A DNA stretch of 64,000 bases from Bog-473 sp963736525 (GTDB taxonomy: Bacteria > Actinomycetota > Acidimicrobiia > Acidimicrobiales > RAAP-2). Within the stretch, counting starts at the first letter, position 1, and each line of letters starts with the position of its first letter. The translations under genes were made by a program, and so were the position numbers. Positions 26,042 to 34,330 of the stretch are shown here, piece after piece. The DNA is taken from positions 215,887-279,886 of the forward strand of contig CAVTPF010000018.1 of the NCBI GenBank assembly GCA_963736525.1, in the 5' to 3' direction. The notes under the pieces were generated by a model. It was given only the letters and a program-made list of their open reading frames with translations, was not told the DNA's origin and made no database searches.

Positions 26042-29000
26042 TCACGACGGCCCGGGTGGCGGCGGAGCCGCCCGCATGGCCCGGCGACGCAGCGGCTTCT
26101 TGCACCGCATCCCCAGCCCGGCGATCACCGCGTCGGCGAGCAGCAGCGCCACGCCCAGCCAGATGAGGTTCCCGGCGTTGACGAACGAGGCGTCCCAGTT
26201 GGAGCCGGGCAGATAGTGGTGGACGTGCTGCCCTTGGACCACGTTGATGCAGCCGGCGACGACGAGCGCGATGCCGCCCACGGTCGCCACCCCGCGCGAC
26301 CACGGGACGAGCAGGCCGACCGTGACCACCACGGCGACCGCCAGGCCCGCCGCCGGCGGCGTCACCAGGACGGCCACCCCGCCGCTCAGGACACCGATGA
26401 GCAGAGCCCGAGGGAAGCGCCGCCAGCTGCGTTGGCGCTCGTGCTTGGGGGGCGGTGCGCCCGGGAAGGCCAGCGTTGCGGCGTCGAAGGGAGACCCCGG
26501 CCGCTCGGGCGCGTCGGGCCCGGCCGGCCCGCGTAGGCGCCGGGGTAGCCGGGCGCGCAGCCAGCGGCGGGTGCGCACGGGCAGAAAGGCGAGGAGCAGG
26601 CACAGCACCAGCGTGGCCGCGGAGACCGCGAGCGCCGCCCACACCTCGCGCTGGGGCGTCCAGGTGAGCTCGACGGTGAACGTCGAGCCACCGAGCGCCT
26701 GCAGGTCCGCCGCGCTCACGTGCCACCCGTTGGCGAAGCCGTCGACCAGTTGGGGGGGGCCGAGATCCACCGCGTGGGCACCCGCGGTCGCACCGGGCCC
26801 GGGCTCGGCCACGGCCTGCCATCCCTTGTTGACGCTCTGGCCGAACACGAGCTCGAAGGGTTGCGTCGCACCCGTCACCTCGGCGCCGTGGCCGTCGATG
26901 TGCGAGGACGTCGCGGTCACGGTCGGGGCGGCGCCGGGTTGGGTCGCCGGCAGCTGGGGTGTCCCCGCTGTCGTCGGGAAGACGGCCGGCCCCGGTCCGC
27001 CGCCCGCCGCCGAGTCGAGGACGAGCTGATCGATGTTCCAGCCGGTGCAGGTGGTCGGCGCGCTGGCGCAGGGCGGGTTGTGACCGACCGCGGTCTGCAC
27101 CACGTGGGGGCCGGCGCTGAGCGTGATCCCCTTGGCGTCGGGGCCGCACGGGACGAGTTGGGCCTCGCCGTTGTCGAGCGCGTGCTGCGCCGACCCGACG
27201 ACCGCCACGTCGATCGGCTGCCCGTCGATCGTCAGCAGGTTGGAGACGCAGGTGCCGGGGAGGTCGGCCGGCGTCGGCGCGGACCGCACCCCGGGGATCC
27301 CCACCTCGGCGACGCCGAGGGGCAACGTCAACGGGCCGGCCGAGTAGTAGTTGGCGGCGTACTCGGGCCGGATGGCGGTGAAGGTGACGACGAAGTGCGA
27401 GCCGGTCAGGGCCGGGAAGGTGATGGGGACGGTGGTCACGGCCCCCGGGACGGTGCCGTCGGCGATGGGCGGCAGGGTCACCGTCCGCACCTGGCTACCG
27501 GACGTGATCGTCAGCGCGGTGGGCACCGAGTGCCGGCCGTCGGCGATGACCTGCAGCGCCAGGCTCCGCAGGGTCTGCGGCTTGGCCAGGTCGTAGGTGA
27601 GGCTCGCGCCGACCTGGGCGTTGGTGCCCAGGCCCGGCTGCCAGGCCGTGGTGGCGTTGCCGTCCAGGGTGGCGGACGCCGTGGCCTGGAGGTCCCCCGG
27701 CAGCCGGCCCGACGAGTACGCATCCGTGAGGTCCGTCGAGGCCGCGGGCGTGCGGCCCACCAGCCGGTCGATCTCGTCGTCGGGGATGAGGGCCGAAAGG
27801 CTGGCGCTGCCCGACAGCGAGAACGTGCGGGCCGTCGGCAGGGTGAACTGGCGCGAGATCGTCGTCTCGGGGTCGCTGCGCGGTGGGTACTGGGAGGTGC
27901 GCTGGCGGGTCATCACGACGGTGAGGCGGTCAGCGCCGGATGCCGCCCCGAGGGCGGAGAGCATCTGCGTCGGCATCTGCACGACCCGGTGCACCTGCTG
28001 GCCGGGGATCTCGATCTCGGCGAAGCCGACCGCGGCCGCCGACAGCGGTGGCGCCGTGTCGTCGGTCGTGCCGTCCATCGTCACGCGCAGGGTGTGGAAC
28101 GTGCGGGAGGGGAAGGTGAGCGTCTGGCCGCCGGGCAGGTGGGACGCCGCGGTCAGGTCGTAGCGGACGGGGTCCTTCCCGTCGAAGGTCAGGGTGACCG
28201 CCGACACCCAGCGCGAACGGTCGCCGCGCTGGGGTTGGACGAGGGTGACGTGGTCGGTGGTGGCCGGATTGGCGAACTGGGCCTGCCACCATTGGCCGGC
28301 GGGGTCGGGCACGAAGGTGCCCGTGATCCAGGCCGTGTCGAGGTTCCCGTCGATGGCGCTGTAGGCCTGGTCCTCGGGGGTGTAGGAGACCGAGTTGCCG
28401 TAGCTGCTGGCGGTCACGTTGACCGCGCCGACGTACGTGGCGTACGACTTGCTCGTGATGGTGGTGCCCGGGAAGAGGTTGATCGGGCTGTCGCTCAGGT
28501 CGGTCTTGGCCGGGTCGTCGCTCGGCGTCTCGGTGTAGCCGGCGTTGGCCGTGAGCGTGTCCCAGCGGAACGCCTGCTTGCGGTTGGTGTCGGTGACGAC
28601 GAGCTGCGCGCCCTGGGCCGCCAGGTTCTGCAGCCGCGCCGGGTCGCCGGCGAGCGTGCCGGCGTAGTAGATGGCGCTGTTCGAGTTGAGGAGGCCGAGC
28701 CCCGCCAGGTTGTTCAGCCCGGTGGCGTCGCCCTCCATGACGACCGCACCCGAATCGGACTCGCCCCGCAGCATCGGCCGCGGGTCGGGGACGGTGTAGG
28801 TGACGATCGGCGACGGCCAGCCGATGTTGCCGGGCTGCGCGAGGTCCTCCTCGTTCAGGGTGGAGTCGATGGACACGTTGGGCCGCGGCGTGCCGAAGGA
28901 GACGGGGTCGGCGAGCCCCAGCGGCGTCTGCAGGAGCTGCAGGGCGAGGAGCTGGGGCTGGGGCACCCCGTACCGCTCGTACTGCTGGTCGTACTCGACC

Positions 29001-30673
29001 ATGAGGTCGCCGGCGCCCATGAGGCGGGCCATGGGCGCGAGGGCGTTCATGTCGGCGGTGCCGTCCTGTAGGGGGCCGTCCGTCGCGTACAGGGTGTCGG
29101 CCGTGGCGATGGAGCCCATGATCTGTTGCTCCCGGGTCACGAAGTCCCGGTTCAAGTACGCGGGCTGGGGGGTGTCGACCGTGTCCCCCCAGCGGTACGC
29201 CGCGAAGTCGTTGCCCGGGATGGCGAAGACGCGCGTGCCGGGGTGCGTCGCGTTGAGGTGCGCGATGGCGGCCAGCTCGTAGGAGGGCAGCGAGGCCGGC
29301 TGCGTGAAGTTGTTGGCGATGGTGTCGCCCAAGAAGAGCGACGGGTTGTTGGCGACGACGAGCGCGGCCACCGCGAGGGCCGTGACGAGGCCGACCACCG
29401 AGAGCCGGCGCCACAGCGCGGTCAGCCCGCTGCCGAGCAGCATGAAGAGCGCCAGCAGCACCAGGGGGGTGGCCCTGTCCGTCGAGCGCAGGGCCAGGCC
29501 GGCCGTGGTGTCGGTCATGAATGCCTTGAGCTGGCGGCCGATCACGGTGGGATCGGAGAAGGGGAACGGGCCCACCGAGAGCACGAGCCCCACGAAGAGC
29601 AGGAGAAGGAAGTAGGCCCGCTCGCGCCAGCGCACGAAGGCTGCCGCCACCAGGGCGGCCACCGGCACGGCGTAGGAGGCCACCAGCAGCGCGATGTCCT
29701 GGGTGTAGCGAACGGCGGCGTTGGTCCACGGGCCGGTGTGGTCGCTGCCGTAGAAGTACCAGTAGCCGAGGCCGCGGATGATGTCCGCCGGGTTGGAGGT
29801 CGCCGAGGTCGACGGGACGGTCTCGGTGTACTTGAGGACGTTGACCCCGTAGGCGGCCTCCACCTCGAGCCCCGCCATCCACCACAGGCAGGCACCCAGC
29901 GTGAGGATGCCGATGCGCAGCGTGGTCCCCAGCGCGTGGCGCCACGTGGACTCCCGCAGCACCACCACCGCGTAGAGGATCCACAGCACGGGGGCCACGC
30001 CGACGTAAATGATGGAGCTGGCGTTGATGCCGCTCACCAGCGCCACGACCACGGCGAAGAGGGCGGGTTCGCGCCAGCCGCCGCGGCGCAGGGCGACGAT
30101 GGTGAGGCCCAGCATGAAGGGCAGGCCGGCCCAGGGCAACAGGATCACCGAGATGCGGCCGGCGTACTGGAGGAAGTACGGCGAGAGCATGTAGGCGAGT
30201 CCGGCGGCGGCCGGTCCGGGCCCGTTCAGGCCGAGGATGCGCGACAGGTAGAGGACGCCGAGCCCGGCGGCCATGAGGATCGACCCCAGCCACAGGCGCT
30301 GGGCCACCCAGACCGGCACGCCGAGCAGGTGGAAGACCGCGAAGAACGGCCCCATCGGCAGCAGGTAGCCGATGTACTCGTGGGTGACCGTCCCGAGCCC
30401 CACCGTCGGGTTCCACATGAACGCGACCTGGCTGAGGAAGCGAAGCGGGTCGAGGTACAGGTAGGTCTTCGTGTCGGGGGTGACGACCCCCGGTCGCACG
30501 GCCAGGAGGGGGGCATAGGCGAACGCCGCGAGCACGGCGCCACCGCCGATCCACCACCAGCGTCCGCCCGTCCCACCGGTCCGCCACCAGCGCCTGCGGG
30601 CTTCCCGCGTGGTGGGCCGCTTCTTGGCGGCGTGCCGCGCCCGGGGCACGGTGACGGTGGGGGACATGGTCAT
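26042..30673 (-). CDS. aftD: AftD-like alpha-(1->3)-arabinofuranosyltransferase
   Basis: 1543 residues from ATG 30673 (ATG 30667 equally possible). An Arg-rich cytoplasmic tail is followed by about 11 membrane helices to residue 450. The first loop (VTPDTKTYLYLDPLRF) matches the GT-C core of mycobacterial AftD (DUF3367). A periplasmic portion of roughly 900 residues contains discoidin-like beta-sandwich segments (SYTPEDQAYSAIDGNLDTAW), and two to five helices close the C-terminus. In mycobacteria AftD branches arabinan of arabinogalactan and lipoarabinomannan using decaprenyl-phosphoarabinose. It lies tail-to-tail with the GT4 gene and divergent from the methyltransferase gene. Confidence 0.85.
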   Translation of the reverse strand: MTMSPTVTVPRARHAAKKRPTTREARRRWWRTGGTGGRWWWIGGGAVLAAFAYAPLLAVRPGVVTPDTKTYLYLDPLRFLSQVAFMWNPTVGLGTVTHEYIGYLLPMGPFFAVFHLLGVPVWVAQRLWLGSILMAAGLGVLYLSRILGLNGPGPAAAGLAYMLSPYFLQYAGRISVILLPWAGLPFMLGLTIVALRRGGWREPALFAVVVALVSGINASSIIYVGVAPVLWILYAVVVLRESTWRHALGTTLRIGILTLGACLWWMAGLEVEAAYGVNVLKYTETVPSTSATSNPADIIRGLGYWYFYGSDHTGPWTNAAVRYTQDIALLVASYAVPVAALVAAAFVRWRERAYFLLLLFVGLVLSVGPFPFSDPTVIGRQLKAFMTDTTAGLALRSTDRATPLVLLALFMLLGSGLTALWRRLSVVGLVTALAVAALVVANNPSLFLGDTIANNFTQPASLPSYELAAIAHLNATHPGTRVFAIPGNDFAAYRWGDTVDTPQPAYLNRDFVTREQQIMGSIATADTLYATDGPLQDGTADMNALAPMARLMGAGDLMVEYDQQYERYGVPQPQLLALQLLQTPLGLADPVSFGTPRPNVSIDSTLNEEDLAQPGNIGWPSPIVTYTVPDPRPMLRGESDSGAVVMEGDATGLNNLAGLGLLNSNSAIYYAGTLAGDPARLQNLAAQGAQLVVTDTNRKQAFRWDTLTANAGYTETPSDDPAKTDLSDSPINLFPGTTITSKSYATYVGAVNVTASSYGNSVSYTPEDQAYSAIDGNLDTAWITGTFVPDPAGQWWQAQFANPATTDHVTLVQPQRGDRSRWVSAVTLTFDGKDPVRYDLTAASHLPGGQTLTFPSRTFHTLRVTMDGTTDDTAPPLSAAAVGFAEIEIPGQQVHRVVQMPTQMLSALGAASGADRLTVVMTRQRTSQYPPRSDPETTISRQFTLPTARTFSLSGSASLSALIPDDEIDRLVGRTPAASTDLTDAYSSGRLPGDLQATASATLDGNATTAWQPGLGTNAQVGASLTYDLAKPQTLRSLALQVIADGRHSVPTALTITSGSQVRTVTLPPIADGTVPGAVTTVPITFPALTGSHFVVTFTAIRPEYAANYYSAGPLTLPLGVAEVGIPGVRSAPTPADLPGTCVSNLLTIDGQPIDVAVVGSAQHALDNGEAQLVPCGPDAKGITLSAGPHVVQTAVGHNPPCASAPTTCTGWNIDQLVLDSAAGGGPGPAVFPTTAGTPQLPATQPGAAPTVTATSSHIDGHGAEVTGATQPFELVFGQSVNKGWQAVAEPGPGATAGAHAVDLGPPQLVDGFANGWHVSAADLQALGGSTFTVELTWTPQREVWAALAVSAATLVLCLLLAFLPVRTRRWLRARLPRRLRGPAGPDAPERPGSPFDAATLAFPGAPPPKHERQRSWRRFPRALLIGVLSGGVAVLVTPPAAGLAVAVVVTVGLLVPWSRGVATVGGIALVVAGCINVVQGQHVHHYLPGSNWDASFVNAGNLIWLGVALLLADAVIAGLGMRCKKPLRRRAMRAAPPPPGPS

Positions 30674-30749
30674 GAGGAGCGGCCGATGGGTCGCCGGGTA
30701 GTGTAAGCAGGCAGCGCCACCGGGGCGTGTCACACGAAGGGAGCGCCGG

Positions 30750-31562
30750 TTGGCCACCAGCACCACGAGCCGGCTGACGGGCGAGCGACCGCAGCAGGGC
30801 GTGACCCCCGACTCCCTCCTGGCGCTGCACGAGGCCGGGTACCGGGCCGTGCTGGAGCGCATCGGGAAGGGCCGGATCCTCGACGTCGGCTGCGGCCAGG
30901 GTTTCGAGTCGGCGCGGTTCTTGGGCCCGGGGCGCGACGTCGTCGGGGTCGACTATTCGTCCGATGCGGTCGTCAGGGCGGCCGTGTGCTACGGGCCCGA
31001 CGGGCTCCGGGTGGCCCGGATGGACGCACTGGACCTGGGATTGCGGTCGGCGAGCTTCGACGCGGCGTGCTCGTCCCACCTCATCGAGCACTTCACCGAC
31101 CCGGAGCCGCACGTGGCCGAGCTGGCCCGGGTGGTCAGGGACGACGGGCTGGTCTGTGTCCTGACCCCGAACGAGCCGGCCGACTTCGAGAACCCCTTCC
31201 ACCTGCACCTGTTCGACCGGCCCGAGCTGCAGGCGATGCTGGAGCGCCACTTCGGCGACGTATGGCTGGGCGGGGTCGACGCCGCCCCCCACGTGAAGGC
31301 GGACTTCGAGGCTCGCCGGGCCCGGGCGCACAAGCTGCTGCGGCTCGACGCGTTCGATCTGCGGCACCGCCTGCCCCACGAGTGGTACGTGTGGGCGTAC
31401 ACGCGGTTGTTGCCGCTGGCCTACCGGCTGGTGGCCCGGGAGGACACCGGGGGAGCCACGGGGATCACCGCCGACGACTGGTTCGTCACGGACGACCCCG
31501 ACGACACGACGCTGGTCCTGTTCGCCGTCGCCCGCGGGCCGCGCCGGGCGTCCACCGGCTGA
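30750..31562 (+). CDS. Class I SAM-dependent methyltransferase
   Basis: 270 residues from TTG 30750 with GAAGGGAG upstream. Motif I is ILDVGCGQGFES, the acidic ribose-binding residue lies in VVGVDYSS, and SFDAACSSHLIEHFTDPE is motif II/III of the Methyltransf_11 type. The stop overlaps the coaE start (TGATG). Next to AftD, a glycolipid or polysaccharide substrate is possible, but nothing in the protein fixes it. Confidence 0.75.
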   Translation: MATSTTSRLTGERPQQGVTPDSLLALHEAGYRAVLERIGKGRILDVGCGQGFESARFLGPGRDVVGVDYSSDAVVRAAVCYGPDGLRVARMDALDLGLRSASFDAACSSHLIEHFTDPEPHVAELARVVRDDGLVCVLTPNEPADFENPFHLHLFDRPELQAMLERHFGDVWLGGVDAAPHVKADFEARRARAHKLLRLDAFDLRHRLPHEWYVWAYTRLLPLAYRLVAREDTGGATGITADDWFVTDDPDDTTLVLFAVARGPRRASTG

Positions 31563-32182
31563 TGCTCGCGGTCGGCCTCACCGGCGGCATCGGCTCGGGC
31601 AAGTCGGCCGTGGCCGATCTCTTGGTCGAGCGGGGTGCGGTCCTGATCGACGCCGACCAGGTGGCCCGGGACGTGGTGGCCCCGGGGGGACCGGCCTACC
31701 AGCCGCTGATCGACCGCTTCGGGCCGGGGATCGTCGCCGCGGACGGGAGCATCGACCGCCAGGCGCTGGCCGCGGTGGCCTTCGCGGACGAGGAGAGCCG
31801 GCTGGCGCTCAATGCCATCACCCATCCGGCCATCGGCCTGGCCATGATCGCCGCGCGCGACGCGCTGGCCGACACCGACGACATCGTGATCCTGGCCATC
31901 CCACTCCTGACGGCGGCACACCGGGAGACCGTCCGGCTCGACGAGGTGGTGGTCGTCGACTGCCCGGTGGAGGTCGCGCTCCAGCGGCTGCTGAGCCAGC
32001 GTGGCTTCGACCGCGCGGACGCCGAAGCGCGCATCCGCTCCCAGATCTCGCGCGAGGAGCGGAGGCGGGAGGCCGACTACGTGGTGGACAACTCGGGTGA
32101 CCGGGCCGCCCTGCGGGCGGAGGTGGACCGGCTCTGGGACTGGCTGCTGGCCGCCGCGGCCGAGCGGCGGGCGCACGCCTGA
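31562..32182 (+). CDS. coaE: Dephospho-CoA kinase
   Basis: 206 residues. P-loop GLTGGIGSGKSAVADLL, DADQVARDVV (substrate binding) and the lid LLSQRGFDRADAEARIRSQ. Catalyses the last step of coenzyme A synthesis. The order rpsA ... coaE-uvrB is actinobacterial. A perfect 20-base tandem duplication (32169-32208) spans its stop codon. Confidence 0.95.
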   Translation: MLAVGLTGGIGSGKSAVADLLVERGAVLIDADQVARDVVAPGGPAYQPLIDRFGPGIVAADGSIDRQALAAVAFADEESRLALNAITHPAIGLAMIAARDALADTDDIVILAIPLLTAAHRETVRLDEVVVVDCPVEVALQRLLSQRGFDRADAEARIRSQISREERRREADYVVDNSGDRAALRAEVDRLWDWLLAAAAERRAHA

Positions 32183-32208
32183 GCGGTCGGGCGCACGCCT
32201 GAGCGGTC
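32169..32208. repeat. Perfect 20-base tandem duplication across the coaE stop
   Basis: Two identical 20-base units, 32169-32188 and 32189-32208, beginning GGGCGCACGC. The first contains the coaE stop TGA (32180-32182), so the second is untranslated. Looks like a recent slippage duplication. Confidence 0.85.
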
Positions 32209-32235
32209 ACACCCCCCGGGTAGCCTCGAAGAGCC

Positions 32236-34275
32236 ATGCCCGAATTCCAGGTGGTCTCCCCCTTCCAGCCGTCGGGCGACCAGCCGGCGGCCATCGTCGC
32301 GCTGGCCGAGGGGGTGCGCCGTGGCGACCGCTACCAGACCCTGCAGGGCATCACGGGTTCGGGCAAGACGGCGACGATCGCCTGGATGATCGAGCGGGCC
32401 CAGCGGCCGACCCTCATCATCGAGCCGAACAAGTCGCTGGCCGCCCAGCTCTCCTCGGAGCTGCGGGAGCTCTTCCCGAAGAACCGCGTCGAGTTCTTCG
32501 TCTCGTACTACGACTACTACCAGCCCGAGGCCTACCTCCCGACCACCGACACCTACATCGAGAAGGACTCGTCCATCAACGACGAGATCGACCGCCTCCG
32601 GCACGCCACCACGTCCTCGCTCCTCATGCGCAAGGACGTGATCGTGGTCGCCTCCGTCTCCTGCATCTACGGCCTGGGCTCTCCCGACGAGTACCGGGAC
32701 CGGATCCTCGGGCTGGCCGTGGGCGAGCAGGTGGACCAGCGCGACGTCCTGCGCCGCCTGGTGGACCTGCAGTACGCCCGCAACGACGTCAACCTCGTCC
32801 GGGGCACCTTCCGCGCCCGGGGCGACACCGTCGAGATCCACCCGGCCTACGAGGAGGCGGCGCTCCGGGTCGAGATGTTCGGGGACACCGTCGAGCGGAT
32901 CGTCCCCTTCGACGTGCTGACGGGCGAGATGGGGGAGGAGATGGAGGACGTCGCCGTCTACGCGGCGACCCACTACGTCACGGGTGACGACATCATCCAG
33001 CGCGCCGTCGGCACCATCGAGGTGGAGCTGCGGGAGCGCCTCCAGGAGTTCGAGCGGGAGGGCAAGCTCCTCGAGGCGCAACGCCTCCGCGTCCGCACCG
33101 AGCACGACCTCGAGATGCTGGCCGAGACCGGCGTGTGCTCGGGCGTGGAGAACTACAGCCGGCACCTGGACGGGCGCGCACCGGGGGAGACGCCGTACAC
33201 GCTGCTCGACTTCTTCCCCAAGGACTACCTGTGCGTGATCGACGAGAGCCACGTCGCCGTTCCCCAGCTCCACGGCCAGTACGCCGGGGACCGGTCGCGC
33301 AAGGACGTGCTCGTCGAGCACGGCTTCCGCCTGCCCTCGGCCAAGGACAACCGGCCGCTGCGCTTCGACGAGTTCGTCGAGCGGGTGCCCCAGTGCGTCT
33401 TCGTCTCGGCCACGCCGGGACCGTTCGAGTTGGAGCACTCGGCCCAGGTGGTGGAGCAGGTGATCCGGCCCACGGGTCTGGTCGACCCGGAGGTCACCAT
33501 CGTGCCGACCAAGGGTCAGGTGGACGACCTGCTGGCCCGCATCGAGCGGACGGTCGGCGCCGGCGGGCGCGTGCTGGTGACGACGCTGACCAAGAAGATG
33601 GCGGAGGACCTGACCGACTACCTGGCCGATGCCGGCGTGCGCGTGCAGTACCTGCACTCGGACATCGACACGATCACCCGCATCGAGATCCTGCGCGAGC
33701 TCCGGTTGGGCACGATCGACGTGCTGGTCGGCATCAACCTGTTGCGCGAGGGCCTCGACCTGCCCGAGGTGGCGCTCGTGGCCATCCTCGACGCCGACAA
33801 GGAGGGCTTCCTGCGCTCGGCGTCGTCGCTCATCCAGACGATGGGCCGGGCCGCCCGCAACGTCGACGGCGTGGTCGTCCTCTACGCCGACACGGTGACG
33901 GACTCCATGCGCGAGGCCGTCTCGGTGACCCAGCGCCGCCGGGAGCTCCAGATCGCCTTCAACCGCGAGCACGGGATCGACCCCCAGACCATCCGCAAGT
34001 CGGTCACCGACATCCTCGAGCGGCTGCGCGGCACCAGCGGCGGCGTGGCCAAGGCCGGCCGCAGCCGGGCCGAGGTGCGCAAGAACGCCGCCGTGCGGGG
34101 CAATCGCCGCCCGGCGCTCCTGACCGAAGGGGACGCGTCGACACCGGCGGAGGCCGTGGAGCTGATGTCCCAGCTGGAGGCCGAGATGAAGGCGGCGGCC
34201 GCCGACCTGCGCTACGAGGAGGCCGCCCTGCTGCGGGACGAGATCGCCGAGCTGCGGTCCTCCATTCCCGGCTGA
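32236..34275 (+). CDS. uvrB: Excinuclease ABC subunit B
   Basis: 679 residues from ATG 32236. Walker A GITGSGKTATIAWM, the beta-hairpin region VEFFVSYYDYYQPEAYLP, helicase motif IDESHV, motif VI-like IQTMGRAARN and a C-terminal UVR domain (AAADLRYEEAALLRDEIAEL) that contacts UvrC. Verifies damage handed over by UvrA and loads UvrC. uvrA and uvrC are both in this window. Confidence 0.98.
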   Translation: MPEFQVVSPFQPSGDQPAAIVALAEGVRRGDRYQTLQGITGSGKTATIAWMIERAQRPTLIIEPNKSLAAQLSSELRELFPKNRVEFFVSYYDYYQPEAYLPTTDTYIEKDSSINDEIDRLRHATTSSLLMRKDVIVVASVSCIYGLGSPDEYRDRILGLAVGEQVDQRDVLRRLVDLQYARNDVNLVRGTFRARGDTVEIHPAYEEAALRVEMFGDTVERIVPFDVLTGEMGEEMEDVAVYAATHYVTGDDIIQRAVGTIEVELRERLQEFEREGKLLEAQRLRVRTEHDLEMLAETGVCSGVENYSRHLDGRAPGETPYTLLDFFPKDYLCVIDESHVAVPQLHGQYAGDRSRKDVLVEHGFRLPSAKDNRPLRFDEFVERVPQCVFVSATPGPFELEHSAQVVEQVIRPTGLVDPEVTIVPTKGQVDDLLARIERTVGAGGRVLVTTLTKKMAEDLTDYLADAGVRVQYLHSDIDTITRIEILRELRLGTIDVLVGINLLREGLDLPEVALVAILDADKEGFLRSASSLIQTMGRAARNVDGVVVLYADTVTDSMREAVSVTQRRRELQIAFNREHGIDPQTIRKSVTDILERLRGTSGGVAKAGRSRAEVRKNAAVRGNRRPALLTEGDASTPAEAVELMSQLEAEMKAAAADLRYEEAALLRDEIAELRSSIPG

Positions 34276-34281
34276 CCCGGC

Positions 34282-34315
34282 TCAGCCCTTGATGGCGCCG
34301 CCGAGGGTCCAACGC
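34282..34315 (-). pseudogene. Ten-codon remnant of a sugar ABC permease C-terminus
   Basis: Minus-strand bases encode RWTLGGAIKG followed by TGA. This resembles the very C-terminus of MalG-type carbohydrate permeases, which usually end in a G-x-x-x-GA-(V/I)-KG pattern. Upstream of it the frame runs into antisense of the mannosidase-SIS gene with no permease similarity. Short, so chance is possible. Confidence 0.3.
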
Positions 34316-34330
34316 CCCCCCAGGGGGGGA

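Noticed and set aside
26720..29071. Long plus-strand frame opposite the aftD gene
   Set aside because: Antisense to the AftD-like gene, with composition typical of a shadow frame and no recognisable domain.
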